Below are positions 12,574 through 26,500 of a stretch of 64,000 nucleotides of DNA, piece by piece (positions within the stretch are counted from its first letter, which is position 1; the number at the start of each line of letters is the position of its first letter). The notes beneath the pieces are model-generated. The model worked only from the letters and a program-made list of their open reading frames with translations. It made no database searches and was not told the origin of the DNA. The translations under genes and the position numbers were made by a program. The stretch lies in NCBI GenBank assembly GCA_964036295.1, contig OZ038471.1, forward strand, positions 813,501 to 877,500, written 5' to 3'. Source of the DNA: Plumapathes pennacea (taxonomy: Eukaryota > Cnidaria > Anthozoa > Antipatharia > Myriopathidae).

Positions 12574-13097
12574 AAATGTGTGACTATTCTCCGAAAAATT
12601 ATTCAGATTACATTAAATTGCCCTTTATTGCTGACAACAACATTATTATAAGCATATAGAGTGCACAATTTGGTTTGAAAGGTGATGAGAAATGATTCTT
12701 ATTTTTGTTCAAGCACAATATTAGTTACTGTTGTTAGCAGACACTGACAGCTACATGTTGCTGACAGTTATCTAAAAATACCTGCAGGGCAAATGGAATT
12801 TATTGCCATCACAGATACTGTACTGAAAATGGTTTACAAAACTTCTATCTCTTAAATAAAATATGATATCAAACACATAAAATCACTGCCTATTTATTAT
12901 CATTTTAGCATTGAAACACGTCAGCACAGCTTTAAGTACTGGGCTTTTTTCTTCACAACTTTGCTTGGGATCACATTCTTGGGTTCTTCAGCATGACATC
13001 ACCACCACAAACTGTTTCACTGCATCTCCATGCATGCAGTCATTGCAGCTCCACCATTACATGAATGTATGACACCTTGTAAATGGGTAGCGACCAG

Positions 13098-15169
13098 TCA
13101 CAACACTGCAGAACCACATCCAGCACGGGGAACATTCATGTCTCCGACAAACTTCCACATGTCAGTTTCAGGGTCATACATTTCCACACTGCTCATTCGG
13201 TTAGCACCGTCAAACCCGCCAATCACGTAAATCTTGTCGTCAAAAACAGCAACTGACGGCCATGCCCGAGGCGTGTGCATGGGCGCCACCGGCATCCACT
13301 GATGGGTTTGAGGGTCGTAACGCTCAACAAGGTCAAAATAGTGATCTGTGCTTCTGTTCCTGCCACCAAGTGCATAGAGACAGCCACCAAGAGCAGCTAA
13401 AACCAAGCCTGAACGAGCTTTCTCTAGTTCTGCCACAAATGCCCAAGTGTCTGTTTCAGGGTCGTAACATTCGACACTTGCTCTGTCGCTGTGGACTCCA
13501 CGATCATACCCTCCTGCGACATAAATCTTACCTGTCGATTACAAAGCACGAAATTTCAATCACAGACTTAAAAAATAATAATTAATGTTGCAATGCATGA
13601 GCTACACAATAATAGAAAGTATGGTAGTCAAATTTTTACCAAGTGATTAGTACTTCCAATTTGTACAGAAAGCTGTGTCTGCTAGTCTGGGGCTACTGGA
13701 CTTCCCTATTTCTTGTACAGCTTGTATATCCCATGATTGTAACTATACTTGTACTACTCCTCAGAACTATGGTAAAAAGAATGATGATAATCTCTTGAGA
13801 AAGTATGAAAGATTAATTTTGAGGCTGATTATATTCAGCACATCCCTTTGGATAGTGATGCTACTCTTTGAAAGTTTCGTTTTCTTGATGCACATGTTTA
13901 CACACCTTCAGAAACAGCAACCCCTGATCCAGACCTCTTCCTTCGCATACACTGCACAGCACTCCACTGATTCATCTTGGGGTCATATCTTTCAACGTAG
14001 TTGTAACTGCAAGTCCTGTCTTCTCCACCCAGTGCATACAGAAACCCATTGAAAGCTGCCACGGCAACAAATGACCTCTGAATAGCAATGTCGGCAAGGG
14101 TTATCCACTGGTGCACAAGCGGGTCATAGCACTCGACATACCGCACATACATGGTGTCGTCGTGAGGTGCACTGACAGCACATTCTCCTCCGATGACATA
14201 CAAGAGGCCATTCACTGAGCATGCTCCAACTGCAGTGCGCGCATGCTTCATGGGCTGCAGACAAGTCCACTCGTTCCTCAAGACATCAAATCTCTCCAAA
14301 CTCGACAGCTGGCAGTCAGTGCCATTGCGCCCACCAATGACGTAAATTGCTTGAGGCTGGGCACGAGGTACATTCATATAACGTGGTAAATTTCGAGCAC
14401 TTTCGTTCAAGACTTTAGCCAAGAGCATTTGGCAGTCGGGGTTAGTTTTTATTATCTTCGATGGAAAAACACGTGACTCCAGGAATTCTAACGACACCAA
14501 AGGTAGTCGCACATTGCTGAGAAGTTCGACAGCAAAATCGTGACGGCGAGAGAAATCGTGCAAAATCCATGCTTCAACCGCTTCGAATATCTGGTCTTCC
14601 GAGCGAACTTGCAGAAGGTCTTCTCGCAACAGATCTTGTATCGCTTGTTTGGGAAGCTGCAAAAATTCGTCGCTTTTCGCAACGTCCAAGAATCGCTGGC
14701 ATATGAAGCGATAGGCAGCGTTGTCCAGTTCTAAACACGAATAGAGATCGGCCAAGGCACGTATACCTAAACAGTTTGCAGCATCTAGGTGTGTCTGCAA
14801 GAACCCACAGCAGACATTGCGTAGGTTGGGAAGATTCAACAACGTTGATGCCGAAAGCAAAGCTTGCACGTTATCAACAGTCACATCAACTACCCCTGTG
14901 TAGCAAAAATCTAGCAGTGTTTCCATAACAGCGGTCTCGATGCCTTGCAATTTAATGTCCCGCATTCCACTTTCCAACATGCCATTTGTAAACATTGCTC
15001 TTAGGTAAGAACTTGCACCCGCCAAAACGATTCTGTGGGCGGGAAATCGTCGCTTGTTGACGAGAAGTACGACATCACAGAGCTCATCCTTTCGGCGAAG
15101 CTCGTTCATCAACTGAAGTGTCTCGTTTGAATGGTGCGGGATGTGAAACCTTCGATGTGTCGCCATCAC
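13098..15169 (-). CDS. Kelch-like protein (BTB-BACK-Kelch), probable CUL3 adaptor
   Basis: 565 aa in two exons on the minus strand: 15169-13906 and 13531-13098 (phase-1 junction at a Gly codon). The BTB domain covers about residues 20-130 (KDELCDVVLLVNKRRFPAHRIVLAG), followed by a BACK domain to about 260. Then come six Kelch blades with GG doublets and ERYD/ECYDP signatures (IYVIGGRNG, LYVIGGECA, LYALGGEDR, IYVAGGYDR, LYALGGRNR, IYVIGGFDG). Proteins of this architecture are substrate adaptors for Cullin-3 ubiquitin ligases: BTB binds CUL3 and Kelch recruits substrate. I cannot say which KLHL paralogue this is. The start is the first of two adjacent Met codons. The gene is divergent from EXT1 and convergent with ASPH. 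Confidence 0.93.
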
Positions 15170-17148
15170 GGAAATTTCATGCCCTCTTTCCCTTTGGAAG
15201 TTTTGTTCGTATGTCGTTAATAAACAATCGCTGATTGGTTACACTCCTTGGCTTCGGATGTAAAATGCTTGCTGATTGGTTGTAACTAATATCATCAAAC
15301 AAATTAGCGCTGAAAACCGCTGACTAAAGAAGTTGGAAGTAAACAAGTAATTTTCATCTTCTCCTCGACAGAATTTGAAAAAGATACACCTTGCCAACTG
15401 ATATATTCACTCGATCGATTGCTCCATGAACACTCCCAATTAACATAAGGTCTTTTTACTGTCATGACGACATGGCCAGCTGACAGTGATGTGACCCATG
15501 ACTATTTGGCAAAACAATAACAAAGTTCTTGAGCCTGCATGAGAGCTCTTCTGAGTCAATGAACCCAGCGGGCAGCTGAATGGAATTTATGTTGAGTCCG
15601 ACCACAATTTCTCGAGTCTGAGAAACTTTTTACGAGGAGCCGCATTTCCCCTTCGCCCCTCCTCTCCCTAGTTCGTACGAGGTTTGACAAGTCGAACCTC
15701 TTTTTCGACGTGCGGTGCCTTTGGAAAGTGTGGACTAAAATCTGTCAGTCATTTCCCTCCCTCTCTTCTCCACAACAAGGCTGATGGCCGTGCAGGTTTG
15801 GGGCAGACCGTAATGTGTCACGTAGACAGGCAACCATTGCAGCATTCTACGCAAACAAGCCTTATCACACTGGCCTAGAAATATCTGAAGATGGCAACAA
15901 ATACTGTTGTCCTTCGTTTTAATTACTTCCTGTGGTGTTTGAAAGAATAAGCGGTTCCAAACACAACGGAAGCCGCGTCGATTATTTCCTGCGGCGATGA
16001 ATAAAGTGATCCGCCGCAGTGCGTCAAGGAAATATTTTCTGCGGCCTCATACTCGCTTTCTGGCAAATACGACTAACAATTAACAATGGACATTTAGACA
16101 ATTCTTGTGCCGTGTACTTTGGGGGGGGGGGGGGGGGGGGGGGTGTCTCAGTCCCGGGCGGCACACTCCCACCCAACATTTTGAGGACCCCCTCCCCTCC
16201 CCTCCCCCCCCCGGAGGGGCATGTGGTGACCGGTAATACCCTGCTCCGCATCCGAACTTCTGAAGCACCGGTGTCCCGGTGTCTATTTGGATGCGACGCA
16301 GGTTATTCCAATACTGAAGTAGACCGGAATCAGCTGGACCGACAACAAAAACAGGACACTCAAGTCACTAAAAAAAAAAGAAAAAAATGGCCATAAATAC
16401 AGGCTCCGAGTGACCTCTGCCTAGAGTTATATTTCAGCGATTGACACCGGCAGGAAACCGTGTGCATTCGCCGAATTCCGAGCAGATTAAGAAAAGTATG
16501 CGGCCCGGCCAGTATTAACGCCACTCTGCCCGTTATGTAAATTATTCTTTTGATAATGTTATCTTGCAGTGACTTTTTTTGGCACTCAGGCAATATATGA
16601 AAGGTCTTGACTCTGGTGCGAGATCGCCAGAAGGTTCTGGAAGACGAAAGCCGTTCCTGAGCTGATCAGCCGATTGTCGGCATAATGCCAAACACATTTC
16701 AGTTCTTTTATGAGCGTTCACATCATATTATACAGCTAATCAGCGAACACAATCACTTAGAAATTATTGATTCAGTCCGTATGTGCTTCACGGAAGAACG
16801 ACAAAAAGTAAAAAATATCTGCGGTGAAATCCCCACTTTGTTGCCGTCCGCGAATTACATTCAGGACCTCAACTAAGTTGTTTTCTTTTATTGTAAAACC
16901 GTAATGATTTTCTCAGCCATGCTTTTGTTCCTGAACTGCAGGCCGCAAGCTGTAAGTGCACTTCCGGTACAAGCCTCTCCTGTTCCGTCGAGTGACGTCA
17001 CCGCAAAGAGATTTCGCTTCCCACGTCAATTTGTCCCGCACAGTGCGTTGCCTGACACAGATGAATCGGTCGCTCCAGTTAGCATTGCTTCTAGGATTAG
17101 AGAGTGAAGCACAAAAATGATAAATGAATAAGCGACCGGTAAGGTTAG
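15170..17148. other. Divergent upstream region of the Kelch gene and EXT1
   Basis: About 2 kb holds both promoters. Seen here: a G homopolymer of about 22 bases near 16122-16143; a C-rich block at 16190-16212; and an open frame at 16904-17107 that ends 41 bases before the EXT1 start codon and could act as an upstream ORF or be spliced out (a ctgcag acceptor-like site lies at about 16941). No additional conserved exon was recognised. Confidence 0.4.
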
Positions 17149-20100
17149 ATGAACGCCAAGAGAAGATATGTTTTCATTTTCTGTGTGAGCGCAGCATTCT
17201 GCGGCGCCTTCGTCCTGTACAGAAAATCGACTGAACTCTGGTGGCTGTCGGAAACAAAATCTGGAGAATCTCAGTATCGGAATGACCCTTATACAGCTGA
17301 AGCGGGAGGAACCTTTCTCAATACACATGACGAATTTACCTTGGACGATACACTTCATAGCTCGGGGGAGCGAAGAACAATCGAACAGAAGTTGTGTACG
17401 ATGGAATCATGTTTTGATAAATCGCGTTGCGGCGACGACTTCAAGTTGTACGTCTATCCCATTCAGCGCGGACAGAAAATTTCGCCGTTGTATGGAAAGA
17501 TTCTAAAGATTCTAAAAGAAAGCAGATACTATACAGAAGACCCAAACAAGGCTTGTTTATTTATTCCGTCCATGGACACGCTAGATCGTGATAAATTGAG
17601 TGAAAATTATGTGAGTGGATTGAGCGACAAGATGACAGCTTTGCCGTTTTGGAATGGGGGACAGAACCATTTGATATTAAATTTATTTTCAGGTACTTGG
17701 CCGCATTATTTAGAAAATTTGGGGTTTAACATTGGAAAGGCAATTTTAGCGAAAGCTTCGATTTCAGTGGATTTACTTCGACCACATTTTGATGTGAGTC
17801 TTCCGCTGTTTCCCAAGATGCACCCCATGAGAGGGGGCGCAGACATTTTAGGATCTGTTTTTCCCTTGGAAAGAAAATACAGACTCGCGTTTAAAGGAAA
17901 ACGTTATCTTCAAGGTGTCGGCAGTGAATCGAGGAACGCACTTTATCACATTCACAATGGCAAAGATATGGTTCTTCTCACGACTTGCAGGCACGGAAAT
18001 GGTTGGTGGAAGCACAAGGATGAACGATGCGATAAAGATAACGCAGAGTATGATAGGTAAGTATCAAACGTTAATTATTATTTTACTTATCCTTACGAAT
18101 TTTAGCACAAAGAGAAGGCAGGCATGTTTTTAACATCTGTGTGACAACGCTCTATTTCTGTTTACAAGTGCAATATATTTAGCCCGAGGTGCTGCATGTG
18201 CTATCATGCGAAATGTTGTATAACAAATTGAGTAAATTGGATTGCTCAGTAATCGATGATCAAAGAGCCATTTTGCATTAATGTTTCACTTTGGTCTGTT
18301 GTGAGTTGTAGATTCTGTAGTCTTAGAAACAATCTAGTCCTCCGAAAACTCGCGTGTGTGAAATTATTGTTCCATTGAACTAAGGATTTCTGTTCTTAAT
18401 TAGCGTCAATGTGTTTTTTGACGGTTTTGAAGACTTTTGCAGTTTCTTTGTACAGTTTACACGGTGTTGTGCCGAGAGTATGTTTGTTTTGTTATTTACA
18501 ATGATCTAAAATGAAACTAGATATGGCTCCTTCACGACATTTTTTTAGAAAATACACTTGGAGAGACCATTTTTGACCCGTTCTATTATGCATATGGTTC
18601 TTTTTTCGTTTAACACATCACCCACGTTGTCCGTCTGGCACAGCACCCTCGAGAGCACTTGGCGCTATAACACGGACCAATATGCTTTTACATACTGTGA
18701 AATAATTGGACTGAAATGCTAATTTCTCGGTATGAATTTTTGTACAATGTAGGATAATTATTTATTTCCTGTCACTGTTGGAAACATTTTTATTAAAAAA
18801 AGCATATCAGTGACTCTTAAATTAGGGCAATTACTAGAATAGAATTTTGATATTAATATATACAGTTGGGGTCTGTATTAGTATGGGTTAGCCATTCATG
18901 CACACACAAGTTAATAAATTACCCTTTCAGACCAGGTTGGACAAAAAATATTGGCTTCACACATAAATAAGAGATTAAAATATTGTTTGTGTATTCATAT
19001 TGCTCCCCCAAGGTCCCTGTTGTTCAAAGCATAAGACTAATTCTGGGTTTTACAAGGTCTAAACTTTGTTGTCATTTTAAGCCTAAATGAGAAGTTTGTA
19101 CTCACAAAATGATCAGTTTCCTATGTTTTAAGCTACGTACATAAAACAAACATTTTAGTTAGTAAAAGTAAAGGACAAGTGAAAGATTCTGGTTAAATTT
19201 CTGTGTTAGAGTTTTCAACCAGTGCTGATATAGTGATTTGTGCTAGTTTTAGACCACAAATGTTCATTGTTGAATATGGAATAATATTATTCCTAGTGTA
19301 TATTCTTGACTCAATATGGAACGAATAAGCCTATTGTAGAATGAAGTACAGTATTAGACCTACCCTATATATATATATATATCTTTACGTGGGAATCTAA
19401 TCTAGCTGTCCATCTGAAATCTATTTTAAACCACACCAAGGAAGCTAATATGTTGTGAACAAAAATTAACAATGAAATAATTATTGATTTCTAAGCAGGC
19501 AGGAAGCCTGGCTTTTGCGTGGAGGCTGATCAGGTCATCCACTGAATGATAACTAGAGGCAGTGACATATACAGTTTGCTGGGCTTGTAAAGATATGACT
19601 TTGGAGATTAATGTTCAAATATAAACTGCTAATATTTCTTTTCTTCTTTCCAATTTTTTTTTTGTTTTGTTGCTTTTTTTTTTTTGTTTTTTGTTGTTTT
19701 GTTTTTTTTTTTGTTTTTTTTGGTTACCATTTTTGGACAAATTGATGAATGTTGGTTCAATAACCCTTTCACTCCCAAGCTCAAATTATTGCAGAATCTC
19801 TTTTTAAAAATGTGTGAGTGATGTGGCAAGAATAATATTTGATACAGTAGTTTGATCAGTTTTTATCAGAGCTCTACTTATCAAAAGCCAAGTTCTCCAT
19901 ACTTTGGCGAGGAACTGAAAGAGAAAATTGAAGCTTATACTCAGACAAGATGAGTCATAGTTGGCTAATTTTGAACCTTGTCCAATCTGGTCCAAATTTG
20001 AAAGCTATATTGTCCTGAATGAGTAACGAGGATGTGAAAAGTGTGCTGCACCATCCATGATTTTGTGCAATTCTAAAACGCTATAGAAACCATACAGGCT

Positions 20101-23100
20101 GCTGAATAAAAAACTAGGCCCTTCAGAAAATTTAAGATCTACATGTACAAGTGTTACTTTCAATCTTGGCATTATACTCATACATTTTTGTCTGGAATGG
20201 TTCATAGAATTTGAATCATAAACTTGGGAATGAAAGGGTCCCTGCAGTCCCAGGAGTGATCAACTTCAATCTTCTCTTTCAATCTCTCTATAAATGCATC
20301 ATATAACAAGGACTTAACTTAACTTCTAATTTAGTTTACTTTAATTTAACGACTTCTCTTTGGCTGGGGCTGAATCCCATGCAAGGTGTTGCCCTTGTCA
20401 TTAACACTGAGGGTGGTCAGTGTCTGAGATTTGGTTTTGTCCTCAGTGGTTCTTTTTATCTGGAGATGGGACCACCATTTTTGGGTCATCTGAGCCACAA
20501 GTAGAGAGCCAGGTTTTTTTACACCTCAAATTTCACAGCCTTTAGTAGGGATTGAATCCTCAGCTTGAAGAAGGACCATGCTAACTGCTAGGCCACCGCA
20601 TAGTTTGCTCAAACAAAAGCTGGCTAAACTATCAATTCTCCCAATGTTTTCCATGGATATGTTTAGGAGAATCTGCATTTTGAGCTTGCAAGTGAAAGGG
20701 GTTTACCACACATTTGACTTCTCTAGATTGAACAGCAGTGAAATGTTGATTTCTTTACAACTGTATGTCTTGTAGGTTTGACTATGATGAGCTACTAAAG
20801 AACTCTACATTCTGCTTGTCACCACGTGGCAGAAGACTTGGGTCTTTCCGATTCTTAGAATCTTTACAAGTTGGCTGTATCCCTGTGATGCTTAGTAATG
20901 GCTGGGCCCTACCGTTTTCGGAAGTTATTGACTGGGACAAAGCCTTGATCAATGGAGATGAGAGGCTTCTGATGCAGATTCCATCCATTGTTCGGTCATA
21001 CAGCAAGAGCAGAATCCTCAGCATGAAACAGCAGGGGTATTTTCTCTGGAATGCCTATTTGTCTTCTGTTGAGAAGATTGTCTTCACAACACTGCAGGTA
21101 ACATTATTGTTGATGCTGTGAACCTATGATTATGCTCTGCATTGCTTTTGTAGAATGATGTTGACTTACATCCTGCATGTACTTTGCAACTTGACAATAA
21201 TTCCTGATTTGTAATGTTACTACATTTAATTATAAGAGAATGAGGTCCACATATATTCACAGTTGTTTTGAGACCAAAATTAATAATAAATCAACTTGCA
21301 TCACCAGCACAGTACGAACTTCAGTTTTGTAAAAATGCCATGAAAATTTTATAAACATCCCATGTTTTGAGATTTATTTTTTAAAATGGCTTTATTCGAT
21401 TTTCTCCTGGTTTTCTGATGTGACTTTCATGCCGCCCTTGCAATACATTTCCATCAAATTTTTTATGGGTTCTTATTTTCATGTAGAGCATCTCCTGACA
21501 TTCCTTTTTTTCTGTCTAATTTTGCTTGTCTAACAAACTGGCATGATTTACTTCTCTTTAGGTAATCCGTTCCCGCCTTCTCAAGAACAAAGCAGGAGGT
21601 GTGATCATGTGGAACTCTCAGCCTGGAGCTCTGCTTATGTCACCAAACTTCTCCCAAGATTTGCATAACTTCCCTTTCTTTAACATCAAGTTGGGCTTCA
21701 ACCCAATCAAATTTACTGCTGTTATTTATGCCACTGCATCCACAGTAAAGGAATCATCTCCACTTGGTCGACTGATAAAGAATGTAGCACAATCTAGACA
21801 TGTTTCAAAGGTAAAATGGGACAAATGTAGTTATTCTTTAATTCCTGAGTGGCAGACCTTAATTTTTTCTTTTCAAATTATGCTATCATTAGACTGGGGA
21901 TGTGGGTATTCTTTGGTCGAAGGGAGGAGCTCCATGTGAGGTAGATTAGTTACCATGACTTTTGAATTGAAGTTGGCTTTTGCAAAAATTTGTGGAATGT
22001 GAGGCAAAGATGATGTGAGTTTGTGGAAGAGTGGGACAAGGTGTGGTTGTGGGGGAATTGACAGCTTTATATTCACTCTCACCAGAGAGAGCAAGGGGGA
22101 TTTGATAGACTTTTTATCCTACATGTATTTACTATAGTTGCTCTACTAAGAGAAACATCAGACTTAGGAATATTGTTTTTATTTTTTATTTTTTTAGATC
22201 CTTGTCTTGTGGATGTCAGAATATCCAGTAGCAGAGAAGTGGAGATGGCCGCAGATCAGAGTTCCTTTGGTGACAGTAAGACCGGACTCCAAGGTAAACA
22301 ACAACAAAGCGTAAATTTATGTGTTTGTTTGCTTGTTTAAAAAATTTCTAGTTTCCAAACTGCATGCACTAATCATTGTGCTTGTGATTAATAAAAACAG
22401 GAGACCTGGTTATACAGCAAACCCAGAAAAATTAAATGAAAATGTCACAGACTGATTTGTTTGAAAGCAATAATTTGCTTAGTTGAGTTTAACTTGCAGT
22501 ATACATTATTTGCTGGGTGAATTCAGAGGTATGATCCAGAAACTGCAATGAAACTACAATGCGTGCATGGTACTGTAGAATACTAAGGTTTTTCCATGCT
22601 TTGCAGTCACTCAACAGTCGTTTTGTGCCAAGGCCAATGATTGACACTGATGCAGTGCTGTCTTTGGATGAAGACATGAAGTTAAACCCAGATGAGGTAC
22701 ATAAGATTAAGTGGATCATGCTTACAAAGCATTCAGCTAAAATCCTGTGAATTCTAACAGTAATAAATCTTTTTCATTCCTTATCAAACTATACTTTTGG
22801 AATTTTGACTCGTAGAACAGACTTTGAATCTACTCTATACACACACTGAATCATTATAATTTTTCCCCTTTTTTTTACAGTTTTTATAACAGGAATAGTA
22901 TACCCTTTATTAATTTTATTTTTTGTCTTGTCTCAGTTCAATTTGTTCTAATTCCCAAAATTCTCAACATTTTTTTAACAGATTGATTTTGCATTCTCTG
23001 TGTGGAAAACTTTTCCAGAGCGTCTGGTGGGATTCCCTGCTAGAAGTCACTACTGGTCGGAAGGTCACTCAAAATGGTTATACACATCAGTATTAAGTAA

Positions 23101-23556
23101 CGAGTTTTCAATGGTACTTACCAGTGCAGCTTTCTACCACAGGTATGTATAAAACACAGCCTAACAGATTTTTGTGTTCTCTAATTGATTGGTTTGTTTT
23201 TCCTTATGCCTAACAGGTATTACAACCATTTGTACACGAATCACCTGCAACAGAAACTACACCAAATGGTTGAACATCACAATGCGTGTGAAGACTTGGC
23301 CATGAACTTTCTCATTTCTGACGTTACAAAACTTCCACCTGTAAAGGTTTTACCACAGAAACTTTACAGAGAGACATCAAGTAAAATGACGAGATTTGAG
23401 AAGCTGTTCGAGATAAAGCAGAGGTGTATGGGGACTCTCGTTGAGGCATTTGGCTACATGCCCCTGGTGAAGTCCCAGGTTCGTATGGACCCACTCTTGT
23501 ATAGAGATCCAGTTTCCAATCTCAGGAAGAGGTACCGACTTTTAGAGATACAGTAG
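17149..23556 (+). CDS. EXT1: Exostosin-1, heparan sulfate co-polymerase
   Basis: A Golgi glycosyltransferase that, with EXT2, extends heparan sulfate by alternating GlcA and GlcNAc. 721 aa in 7 exons: 17149-18056, 20776-21097, 21562-21810, 22198-22293, 22607-22696, 22982-23142, 23217-23556. The N-terminus [17 protein letters not shown] is a type II signal anchor (helix about 7-23). The exostosin (GT47) domain runs from MESCFD (about 85) through [29 protein letters not shown] and PVMLSNGW. The GT64 domain follows, with the DxD-type metal site LSLDEDM at Asp546-Asp548 and [14 protein letters not shown] and TKLPPVKV downstream. The length is close to the roughly 746-aa human protein and I see no break. 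EXT1 is favoured over the EXTL proteins by end-to-end similarity, including the RKRYR-like C-terminus. Confidence 0.95.
18057..20775 (+). other. EXT1: EXT1 intron 1 with repeats
   Basis: This 2.7-kb intron is the largest in EXT1. It holds a T-rich tract near 19650-19722, a partial MITE-like copy starting at 19760, and a nested arrangement of a SINE within another MITE-like copy at 20225-20705. No coding frame is required here. Confidence 0.6.
20340..20602 (-). mobile_element. tRNA-type SINE (minus strand)
   Basis: Read on the minus strand from 20600, the sequence starts tgcggtggcctagcagtta, resembling a tRNA-like A box. About 40 bases on comes gaggattcaatccc, a B-box-like GGTTCRANNCC match. 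The roughly 200-bp body ends in an AT-rich tail near 20340. A Pol III promoter at the head plus no ORF is the typical SINE structure. It sits between two halves of a MITE-like element in EXT1 intron 1. Confidence 0.65.
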
Positions 23557-26500
23557 TTTCGCAATGTAGGAGCAGTAGGGCCACTTAGTAACATTTCTTT
23601 ATGTATTTGATACGTAGGGGCGGATTTTGAGGAGTTTGAAAAAATCAGGTAGAATGAACCTAGTATTATTTATTGAACTGGTGGTTGTTTTATATGAGAA
23701 CTTAATGCATACCATACACACACCCAAAAGAAATGATTTTTATCTAGGACAAAATCTTCAACAGACAAGATTGAGCCGCCAGAAACAACCAGCTCGAAAA
23801 ACTCATATATCTCGGTTCTTTCTTAAAAAATCACTCACTCTTTAGATTTTACTTACTTTAAGTTTACCCTTTCACTGTTTTTCCGTTGCCCAAAGTCAAC
23901 CACGTGACTGTCGAAAGTGATCGCGTGATTAGTCATGCGTGCGTGCGGCTTTCGCGTGACAGTCTGACAACTTTCTTGTCCTTGGAAGTGAAAGGGTAAA
24001 CAGGCAATGAGCAATCCTAGGTAGTAATGTCAAATCATTTTCTCTTTTACTGCCACTGATTAGCAAAGTAGTTCAACCTCGTCTTTTTAAGTGACTTTGT
24101 CTAAAACTAAGTCTAAATCTAAATTGTTAACCCGCAAAGGGACCGGCCCATCAGCCTGCTCATATCAAATAAGGAAAGTTTTTAAAGAAGAATTGACCGT
24201 CAAAGGCGTAACGAAATCTATGAGAATGTTGCTATCTGTTTTAGTTCAACAGAGGAAATGGTGGCTTCATATGACACATCGTGCAGTAGTCCATTACGTT
24301 AGCAGTTGTGTGCTGCAGCAAATCATGCATGGGGCAGGCACTCATTAAAAATGTCACAGGTTTTCTCTGCCGAAAGCACACTGAAGTGGCGAAATGAAAG
24401 TTGAGGTAGTAAATTAACTGCCGTTTATGAAAAGAATGATTAGAATATGGATTGAGTGAGTTACGTTGTTCAGTATGGAGAAAAGTCACAATCTCTTGCT
24501 TTGGGTTCAGCTGACATGGATTGAAAAGAGAAAATTTCTCTGAATAAGAGACTGTACACGAAATTTGATGGGAAAGATGCTTCAGTTTGTTCTTTGGTTT
24601 CAAGGGATCAAACACACAGTATTTTCAGCAATTTTACGCCTAAAGGAATTCTCAAATTCCAGTTATTGTAACTTCAAGGACCAGTTCGTTGCTGGTATAC
24701 ATATACCGACATATATTTTGATAATACAATATTGTCTTATTTTATAGGGAAAGGAGATGAATCCAATTTTGGAGAAGCCACCTTTCCATATTTTTTGTAC
24801 TTAATCTGTTCAGTTTCAAGAGAGTAGAACAGTCGAAGCGTTTGTTCAAAACTTTATTTCTTGAATGACAGGAATCTTCGAATTAATTATTCACCATGTT
24901 AGAACTAAACTTTAGATTTAAAGATGTATATTAAAATTAGATAAAGGTTAGAAGTTCATATTTAAACCAACATTTAGCGCATCCAAGCAGCAACTGTTTA
25001 TATCATCTTCCGTGTTCATACACGGAGCTGACAAGAGAAGCCAGAGTATTTTGAGATATTTTCCAAGAGCTTATGAGTAAATCAGATAGTGATAACAAAT
25101 AGGCCTTTTTCAAGAATTCGTTTTTGAGTACCGTAAATGGAAATAGCATTAAAAACTATATGAACGTGCAAAATTCCAGGGCCATAGCATTAAAACATCA
25201 AATTTGGCAGTATTTTGAAGTTATAAAGAAATACGAAGAAGATTTGTTTGGGAAAAGTCGCTGGAGTGTCAGGCCTGTAACCTTGACCTGAAATTTTGCA
25301 AGTATGTATATATTTTGTGATACTATTTCCATTTATGGTACTAAAAAGCGGATTCTCATTTAACCGTAGTTAATTTTGGGTCACGTGACGTATTAAAAAA
25401 AAAAAAAAGGCCAATTGACCTTCCGGCTGCTTTTTGTCAGCTGTACTTAAATAAAGTAGTGTATGCATGATACAGATCATGACTGTGAGGGTAAGAGATG
25501 ATATCAGTATAGATACGAGGACACGAATTGGATATTTTCTCTGGGTTTCCTTATTCTTGAGCCACGATTCATGTGTTTGATTATGATGATGTTTAAGTTT
25601 AAACTAAAAGAAACATCTTTATATCTTTTATTCGCCGTCTTGGTATCACTTGAGGCAACTGTATTTTTTCCTTGTTGTGGGGAGAAAAAACCCGAGTTTC
25701 TTTCCAGTTCTAAACTATCATATACATTTTCCAAAAGGTTTCTACTTGTTGACAGTCAGACTTCCACCGAATATTTTTCGCAGGATTTCCAACATTCTAT
25801 ACTATGTGAGGGAGGGAAAAAAAAATGCAGTGTTTCTAGTTTATTAGGGACATTTTGTTGGTTCTTGTTTTAGTGGTTCGTATTGTTATCTGGACTTAAT
25901 AATTCGGAATTGTTGACTTGGGCCCGGTTGCCCCAAAGCTCGGTTAAGCTAATCCAAGGTTAACTAAATTCTGTCTCTCGTGAGTTTGGCGAACAAACTG
26001 CAGATTTTTGATGAAAGACTTATACCAAAAAGTTTACTCCAGCTAAAAATATAGCGAGGAAGTTGTTTTGTTTGGGAAAGATTTTAAACTTTAGGCACAA
26101 AATGAAAACAAAGTTTATACTTAACTCAGGGTTAGCCAGACCGTGCTTTAATAACCTTTCCCTGCTGACTGAATGTCAGATTTTCTGTCTAATAGTTGGA
26201 ATATAGTTTGTCGGTCTTACTCATATTAACAGACAGTAAGTTGTTTTCACGCATTTCGATACATGTTATCCTGTTTTATGTATACAAATTATGATATCAC
26301 TAAATGGAAATAAATATAATATTTATTGCTTGTACTCAGTTCTCTCCAGGCTATGTCCACACTATAATCCGATTCGTTCTCTTTTTTCAAAAAGCTCCGT
26401 TATGTAAGTCCACAATAATCCTCCGTGTTTGAGTCAGGCCCGTCCAAACTGATTCGTTTTCATTTAACAACGCACCCGCTTTTGAAAGTCTCCACTTTGA

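Larger units (their letters stand above)
11558..13097. other. Convergent 3' region between ASPH (+) and the Kelch gene (-)
   Basis: The two genes end tail to tail about 1.5 kb apart. AATAAA on the plus strand at 12855-12860 and on the minus strand at 12898-12893 are candidate polyadenylation signals, so the two 3' UTRs may overlap. The interval also holds the large hairpin at 12027-12227 and a reverse-orientation copy of the dispersed inverted-repeat element at 12370-12573. No coding exon is seen. Confidence 0.5.
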
